From Begonia masoniana (Eukaryota; Streptophyta; Magnoliopsida; Cucurbitales; Begoniaceae): a DNA stretch of 64,000 bases. The number at the start of each line of letters is the position of its first letter. Within the stretch, counting starts at the first letter, position 1. The translations under genes were made by a program, and so were the position numbers. This document shows positions 58,115-64,000 of the stretch, piece after piece. The stretch is taken from assembly GCA_022432975.1 (NCBI GenBank), contig CM039509.1:27183390-27247389 (forward strand). The letters are read 5' to 3'. The notes below the pieces were generated by a model. That model was not told where the DNA came from, did not search any database, and was given only the letters and a program-made list of their open reading frames with translations.

Positions 58115-58549
58115 ACATATCTGCCGGCGGGCAGTACAATGTGTATCGGCTAGTGAAGGGAAAACTTTAAGTTATAGACTCACATCGTCCGATGATCACG
58201 TGTCCGCCACGCGACACCTCTGATCTCAACCAGCAATAGACATCTGTCGGTGGTCACTGGCATTGCACGTGCCTAATTAAAAACATCGCCCGGTTCTGAA
58301 CATTCTCCACTAGATGTTCATATTTACCCTACATTGACCGGTGGACATGTGTGCTTCACGTGACCGATTTAAAACATTTCCTGACTTTAAACAATAAGAA
58401 AATACTCACATCATCCGGTCACTAGACGACAACTTAATATCTACATCATCCGGCGAAGGATTACACTTCATCCACCGAACACTAAACGATAAGTTAACAT
58501 TTACATCATCAGGCGAGGAAACAAACTACACCCTACATCTGCCAGTCAC

Positions 58550-58730
58550 TAGACGACAAAATAACACATTCATCATCCGATGGCTTAAACACTCTACATC
58601 TGCCGATTGCTAGACGACAAAATAACACTTTCATCATCCGATGGCTTAAACACTCTACATCTGCCGATCGCTAGACGACAAAATAACACTTTCATCATCC
58701 GATGGCTTAAACACTTTACATCTGCCGATG
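58550..58730 (-). repeat. 61-bp minisatellite variant, about 2.7 copies
   Basis: The same unit as the 59-bp array in J but with GGCTTAAACAC instead of GGCTAACAC. Units start CTAGACGAC at 58,610 and 58,671, with a partial unit before. It marks the pre-expansion state. Confidence 0.92.
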
Positions 58731-59644
58731 ACGTCAGCCGGATGATTGCCTCATCCAGCTTCTATCATACGGCAGTAAAACACTATAATCATCAAACATC
58801 TTCATCCGATAGAACATATCAAAACTCACCCGATTCTTAACTTAGTAACTATAAACCTCAATGAGTAGCAATCATAAACTCACCTAAAAATACGCATAGC
58901 GGAAGACTCAAACAAAACAAACCATTCAGTAATCCTTAAAATCGTATTCAGACTCTAAAGACAAGCCCTTCAAATCCAAATCTCATTGTTATAAGAAATT
59001 CTGTTCTATTTAGTCATCTGTTCATCGTAAACTTTTCTGACTTACTATGAGCATAACCAGGGAACTTGTTCGCCTATCCAGCCTTCACTGTCACACTGAG
59101 CATCCTCCAGCAACCAAACTTAGACATCCTCTGTAACGACCCCAGCCAGGAGCCGTCACGTGATCATAATCTTTCATTAATTGTTTGCTTGAGTTTTTCT
59201 ATTATTGCATTCACTTACCTTTTCTCGTCAGACATTTACGTCGCGTATATTTTTTTTCTAAACTGGAAACAGAGACGCCGAACTATTAAGGAAAATGAAC
59301 CCCTTTCGTGCTCGACTTCCTATACCACGTCGGTTCAAACATTCACAGAGTCGAGCGACTAGGCTCGGTCATCGGTTTCTAGACAAATTCGAGCAGGGAA
59401 GAAATGTCCCCAACCCTCTCGGCATGATTCTACTCGGGTTTGCATGGGTTGCATGCGTTGGCAACCATCAGAAATTTAGTCGTCCGGTCGTCACGTGCAA
59501 CGCGCGTGACTTGCTTACATCGCTTAATGGAAGAGATCTTCCGGTGGGCACGTGGGCCTCGCGTGCTCAGTTAAAATATCTTCTACATCATCTAGTGACA
59601 TCCACCGGTCACTAGTCGACAAAGAAACATTTACATCTACCGGT

Positions 59645-59893
59645 GACGTCATCCGGAAGACTAAACCATCAAACTCTAACATTCGGCATCTGCCGATGAC
59701 ATCAGCCGGAAGACTAAACCATCAAACTCTATCACTCGGCATCTGCCGATGACGTCAGCCGGAAGACTAAACCATCAAACTCTAACATTCGGCATCTGCC
59801 GATGACATCAGCCGGAAGACTAAACCATCAAACTCTATCACTCGGCATCTGCCGATGACGTCATCCGGAAGACTAAACCATCAAACTCTAAGC
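59645..59893 (-). repeat. 53-bp repeat with alternating unit types, 4.7 copies
   Basis: Units start at 59,645, 59,698, 59,751, 59,804 and 59,857, each with GCCGGAAGACTAAACCATC. AACATTCGG and TCACTCGG forms alternate, giving a 106-bp higher-order period. The array ends at the L inversion junction. Confidence 0.92.
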
Positions 59894-60112
59894 ACGCACG
59901 CAAAATGAATTTCAAAGAGTTTTTACATAGAAAATGATAAATAAAGTACGTAATTGAACAACAGAGATAGTCACGCCGGGTGCGGTGGTTCAGGCATGGC
60001 TGTCGGAGAAGCATGCTTTCCCCCCGTGTTAGATCCGAGGGGCTATCCAACCGCGGGATGTGCCGCTCCTATCTAACTAGAGTGAAGCCCCGGGTGACCC
60101 ATAGACACAGAA

Positions 60113-60180
60113 ACAAAGAAACAAAGAAACAGAGAAACAGAGAAACAGAGAAACAGAGAAACAAAGAAACAAAGAAATGA
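60113..60180 (+). repeat. (GAAACAAA/GAAACAGA)n microsatellite
   Basis: Eight-base units AGAAACAA/AGAAACAG are repeated about eight times in the plus-oriented half of L. Confidence 0.9.
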
Positions 60181-60924
60181 AAAGAATACAGAGTTTCAAA
60201 AGAACATAGCATAGCATAGCATACATTTGCATTCACTTAGATTTACTGAGCCTCTAGCTCACGTGTTTAAATTCTATGGTGTAGGTGACTTTGAGACAGG
60301 TGAGGATGAGATCCCTCCACCTGAGGTGTGACGCAGTTGACGGAGGATGGTTGCGGGAGTGTGCTGGCGCAGTAGAGGCGTTTCTTGACCCGTGGGGATG
60401 TAAGTAAAGGTAGTGAGAGGTTTTGGGAATCGTCGGGTTGATGGTGAATTGAAATGGATAATTGTACTGTTACACTTTTAAACGGAACCATGCAGTTCAT
60501 TTTCATGAAAATGTACATGATTTTAGTTTCGTTTTAATCGGGTTTCGATTGGGTTTAAGTTTTTATGAGGAATGTAGTGTTTGATGGTATTGAAGTGTGT
60601 AGTTGGTGCAGGAGAAAAGGAAAGAAAGAAAGAGGAAAATGTTTTTAATTGTTTTACATAATTGTTTTAAATTGTTTGAAGTTTTATTTCCGCTCGAACG
60701 CTAAGTTTAAAGTTTAGAGTATAAAATGAAAAATTTGTACGGTAATTGAAGGGTTAGGATAAGGGTCGTTACACATAACATCTCGTAACCTAACATCTTC
60801 TTACTCCAATTCTTCATGTCATAGTAATAACTAATCATAGTCAACAGACTAACATCTCAATGATTTCCTAATACCCTTGCGGTGTAAGGCCCTAGTGGCC
60901 GGAAACCTTAATACATTCACTTAC

Positions 60925-60970
60925 CTGGATTCCTTAGCAATCCGAGCTTCTTCCCTTTAAACTTCTTCAC
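60925..60970 (-). other. Putative mini-exon in LTR E
   Basis: 46 nt on the minus strand, preceded by GTTTTAG and followed by GTAAGTGAAT, aligned to J's. Open in the expected frame (KKLGLLRNP). Confidence 0.45.
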
Positions 60971-61620
60971 CTAAAACATGTACATTACAGTAGTTAGAAC
61001 AAAGGTCCTATTAGTTCTAATCACAAATCGTCCTAGGACTCTAATAGCTAAAGTCATTCCTAAATACTCTGTTTGATACACCGTGTTGCCAGAAATCCAA
61101 AAATAGGCAGGCAGGTTCTACCATCGATTGAAACTGAGTTGATTACTCTAAGTGACCAGAATCGATTCGGAAATGACGTTACCACACTCAGTTTGCACAA
61201 TGTTCTAATATCACACGACCATTGATAAAGACCGAAATTCAAATGCCGAGTGGAGAACAAGGTAACAACTTAATAGATAGCCACAATGTCAAAGTATACC
61301 TCGGATATGAAGTCGTAGAGGAAAAGCAAGCTGAACCAGTCGTTGGTAAAGGAAAGTTCTGGTGGCCGGGAGCAAGAACTTGGGAGGGAAGAAATCGCCG
61401 AGAGGGAATGTCGGCTACATTGGCAATAAATGAGGTTTAAGGTTTCCATTTCCTATTTATACCTAATCCATAAATTTTAATTACAAAACTGCCACCCAAC
61501 CTATTTTTACTCAACTTGTAATAAATTTGTCTTAACATTAAATTTAAATCATAAAGGTTAAGTAAGAGGGTGACAATGAAATAGTCAGAAAATCACCTGG
61601 CCGAAATGTCGGGTGTTACA

Positions 61621-61632
61621 TCCACCCCTCCT
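61621..61632 (-). promoter_or_regulatory. Element E polypurine tract
   Basis: Minus-strand AGGAGGGGTGGA directly precedes TGTAACACC of the 3' LTR. Confidence 0.85.
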
Positions 61633-61661
61633 TAAACAAAATTTTCGTCCTCAAAAATTTC

Positions 61662-64000
61662 TCAAGCAAACAACTCAGGATATTTGTCCAACATCTCCTG
61701 CTGTCCTTCCCATGTGGCTTCTTCAATGCCGTGATTTGTCCACAAAACTTTCACCAATGGGATCTCTTTGTTTCTCAGAGTCTTGACCGCATATTCCAAT
61801 ATCCGTATCGGTTTCTCCTCATACTCCAGTGTCGGCTCTAAACCAATATCCGATGGCTGGATGACCTGCATCGGATCACGCATGCACTTCCTTAACATTG
61901 ACACATGGAAGACATTATGAACTTTATCCAATGATGGAGGCAGTTGCAGTCTGTAAGCTGTACTCCCGACTTTTGCCAAGACAGGGAAGGGTCCAATAAA
62001 TCTAGGATTAAGTTTTCCCTTCTTGCCAAATCTCAAGACTCCTTTAAATGGTGACACCTTTAAGAATACTTCATCCCCTACTGAAAACTCGAGTTCCCTT
62101 CTCCTTTGATCTGCATAACACTTCTGCCGGCTTTGTGCAGTCATCATTCTTTTTCGAATAGTGGCAATCTTATCTGACATTTGCTGCAGAATATCAGGTC
62201 CAAGAAGTTTCGTTTCACCAACCTCGTCCCAGTAAAGAGGTGACCTACATTTCCTACCATACAGTGCTTCATATGGTGCCATACCAACGGTGGACTGATA
62301 ACTGTTATTGTAGGAGAACTCAACCAGAGGTAATTGTCTGCTCCAAGTTGTCTGAAAGTCAAGCACACATGCTCTCAACATATCTTCGAGTATTTGAATC
62401 GTCCTTTCTGATTGGCCATCGGTCTGTGGGTGAAAAGCTGTGCTGAAAGATAACTTTGTACCTAATGTGCCTTGCAAACTTTTCCAGAATCGAGAGGTAA
62501 ACCTGGGATCACAGTCAGAGACAATGGATACAGGGATTCCATGCAACCTAATAATTTCATGAACATAAAGATCAGCAAATTGGTCCATCGCATAGGTGGT
62601 CCTTACAGGTAAGAAATGGGCTGATTTCGTCAGTCTATCCACCACAACCCAAATACAATCATGTCCTTTTGTCGTCTTAGGTAGTCCTACAACGAAATCC
62701 ATAGCTATGTGTTCCCACTTCCATTCGGGAATAGGCAACGGCTGAAGAGTACCTCCAGGACGTTGGTGCTCGGCTTTGACTTGTTGGCATACTAAACAGG
62801 ACTCTACATACTTAGCAACATCCCTTTTTAGGTTAGGCCACCAGTACTGTAACTTCAGGTCTCGGTACATCTTTGTGCAGCCAGGATGTACAGAAAAGGA
62901 AGAAGAGTGCGCCTCAGCCAAGATCAACTTACGCAATTCCACATTATTAGGAATGCACCACTGATTCCTAAACCTCAGGATTCCATCCTTGGAGAGACTG
63001 AACTCGGAGGTGGTGTCCTTCAACTTATTCATCATGCTGATATTTTCATCTGAAACCTCCTGTTGTGCATCCTTGATCTTTTCCAAAATTGTTGGTTGAA
63101 TAGATAACTCAGCGAGCAAGACTGATAACTCTGGAACTATCTCCAAGTCAAATTTCTGAACCTCTGTTCTTAAGGGTATAGACATGGTTGAAACCACGGG
63201 CTGCATTGTTGTTGACATCCTACTCAACGCATCAGCTACAGAGTTAGCCTTCCCGGGGTGATACTTGATCTCAAAATCATAATCCTTGACAAATTCCAAC
63301 CAACGTCTCTGTCTCATGTTCAATTCCTTCTGCGTGAAGAGGTACTTTAGACTTTTATGGTCAGAAAACACCTCACATTGCTGTCCATATAAATAGTGCC
63401 TCCAAATCTTCAAGGCAAAAACAACGGCAGCTAATTCTAGATCATGAGTGGGGTAATTTTGCTCGTAACTCTTTAGCTGCCTAGAAGCATACGCTATAAC
63501 TTTACCCTCTTGCATCAAAACACAACCTAAACCAACTTTAGACGCATCGCAGTAAACACTAAACTTTCCTTCTTCGGTTGGGAGGGTCAATACAGGGGCT
63601 GTTGTTAACTTCAGTTTTAACGTCTGGAAGCTGTCTTCACAGGCTTCAGTCCAAGAATACTTAATGTCCTTCTTTGTCAAACTCGTCAGGGGTTTAGCTA
63701 TCATAGAAAATCCCTTGATGAACTTCCTGTAATAGCCTGCCAGTCCAAGGAAGCTGCGGACTTCGCTGGCATTCTTAGGTTGAGGCCAATCCTCTACTGC
63801 CTGAATTTTGGTCGGGTCCACAGATATGCCATTAGCAGAAACTACATGGCCAAGGAAATTAACCTTATCTAACCAAAACCCACACTTAGACAGCTTGGCA
63901 TAAAGTTGATGCTCCTTCAATGTCGTCAAAACTACTTTCAAATGTTCTTCATGGTCAGCCACAGTTCGGGAGTATATCAAGATATCATCTATGAATACAA
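61662..64000 (-). CDS. Element E pol, 3' part (runs off the window)
   Basis: This minus-strand frame is open to the window edge, where it still encodes FIDDILIYS of RT. The M codon at 63,980 is therefore internal. Counting from that M: end of RT, RNase H (CDAS, D145) with ADALSRM, integrase HHCC finger ([10 protein letters not shown] to CLVCQQV), the DDE residues in [15 protein letters not shown] and TDGQSERT, then [16 protein letters not shown] chromodomain ([14 protein letters not shown]) ends at KYPELFA-stop. No stop or shift is visible. SDCD has Cys where relatives have Arg, beside the catalytic Asp. A Tekay/Del-type copy, probably younger than its host D. Confidence 0.94.
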   Translation of the reverse strand, partial: VFIDDILIYSRTVADHEEHLKVVLTTLKEHQLYAKLSKCGFWLDKVNFLGHVVSANGISVDPTKIQAVEDWPQPKNASEVRSFLGLAGYYRKFIKGFSMIAKPLTSLTKKDIKYSWTEACEDSFQTLKLKLTTAPVLTLPTEEGKFSVYCDASKVGLGCVLMQEGKVIAYASRQLKSYEQNYPTHDLELAAVVFALKIWRHYLYGQQCEVFSDHKSLKYLFTQKELNMRQRRWLEFVKDYDFEIKYHPGKANSVADALSRMSTTMQPVVSTMSIPLRTEVQKFDLEIVPELSVLLAELSIQPTILEKIKDAQQEVSDENISMMNKLKDTTSEFSLSKDGILRFRNQWCIPNNVELRKLILAEAHSSSFSVHPGCTKMYRDLKLQYWWPNLKRDVAKYVESCLVCQQVKAEHQRPGGTLQPLPIPEWKWEHIAMDFVVGLPKTTKGHDCIWVVVDRLTKSAHFLPVRTTYAMDQFADLYVHEIIRLHGIPVSIVSDCDPRFTSRFWKSLQGTLGTKLSFSTAFHPQTDGQSERTIQILEDMLRACVLDFQTTWSRQLPLVEFSYNNSYQSTVGMAPYEALYGRKCRSPLYWDEVGETKLLGPDILQQMSDKIATIRKRMMTAQSRQKCYADQRRRELEFSVGDEVFLKVSPFKGVLRFGKKGKLNPRFIGPFPVLAKVGSTAYRLQLPPSLDKVHNVFHVSMLRKCMRDPMQVIQPSDIGLEPTLEYEEKPIRILEYAVKTLRNKEIPLVKVLWTNHGIEEATWEGQQEMLDKYPELFA

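Larger units (their letters stand above)
59132..60773. mobile_element. Rearranged LTR pair L with two outward U5 ends
   Basis: The left edge reads TGTAACGACCCC (the 3' end of a minus-strand LTR) and the right edge reads AAGGGTCGTTACA (the 3' end of a plus-strand LTR). The left part (to ~59,893) is minus-like. The right part (~59,894 on) matches plus-strand LTR B, including TATGGTGTAG|GTGAC at about 60,285 and tail GEDEIPPPEV. Flanking 5-mers differ (TCCTC, CATAA), so it is not a single insertion. Confidence 0.7.
53720..61620 (-). mobile_element. Element E 3' LTR (minus strand), split by K and L
   Basis: E's own LTR sequence lies in 53,720-53,893, 58,120-59,131 and 60,774-61,620. On the minus strand it starts TGTAACACCCGACA at 61,620 and ends at 53,720 (TGTAGAGACCCC on the plus strand). 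It is homologous to solo LTR J. The middle piece holds the 61-bp form of J's minisatellite. About 0.7 kb present in J is missing where L sits. Confidence 0.88.

Overview
This is plant nuclear DNA, most likely eudicot pericentromeric heterochromatin. I find no host gene, tRNA, rRNA or bacterial feature. Almost every base belongs to LTR retrotransposons inserted inside one another. The evidence is plant-type Ty3/gypsy polyproteins, initiator-tRNA-Met primer sites (TGGTATCAGAGC), 5-bp target duplications, a miniature TRIM element and a tRNA-derived SINE. The species cannot be named from this sequence alone.

Layout. 1-7.2 kb: a CRM-type (centromeric) chromovirus with an intact 1631-codon gag-pol and a 3' LTR. 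7.2-8.17 kb: the 3' end of a Ty1/copia-like element. 8.17-14.46 kb: element F, a decayed gypsy with a 3' LTR. 14.46-14.57 kb: LTR scrap G. From 14.57 kb to the window end there is one nested stack. Element H (LTR and gag) is interrupted by solo LTR I and by element A. A is interrupted by B (23,517-40,610) and by D (from 43,647). B is interrupted by C (25,927-35,973), a complete, intact and very young Tekay/Del-type element. D is interrupted by a triple-LTR TRIM (48,072-49,606, itself holding a SINE), by minus-strand solo LTR J (49,879-53,529) and by minus-strand element E (from 53,720). E's 3' LTR is in turn split by solo LTR K (53,894-58,114) and by a rearranged LTR pair L (59,132-60,773). 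Nesting reaches five levels (H, A, D, E, K). Decay follows the nesting order: outer copies have many stops and C has none.

Function. C encodes gag, protease, reverse transcriptase, RNase H, integrase and a chromodomain in one frame. With near-identical LTRs, primer site and polypurine tract, it looks able to move. B carries only gag and looks non-autonomous. E has an open pol up to the window edge.

Most interesting signal. The long (2-4 kb) LTRs of these gypsy families share a gene-like architecture: a TATA box, a pyrimidine-rich leader ending in a 5' splice site, a 44-50-nt mini-exon between perfect AG and GTAAG sites, and a third block opening at TAG|GTGA. In several families the frame stays open across these junctions and ends in a conserved acidic tail (GEDE[I/V]PPPEA-stop), whose differences fall mostly at third codon positions. 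No in-frame ATG was found. A separate 63-66-nt intron-like segment lies between the primer site and the gag ATG. The LTRs also share a hairpin with compensatory changes, followed by a family-specific minisatellite. Together these suggest an LTR-borne spliced leader, possibly with a small ORF.
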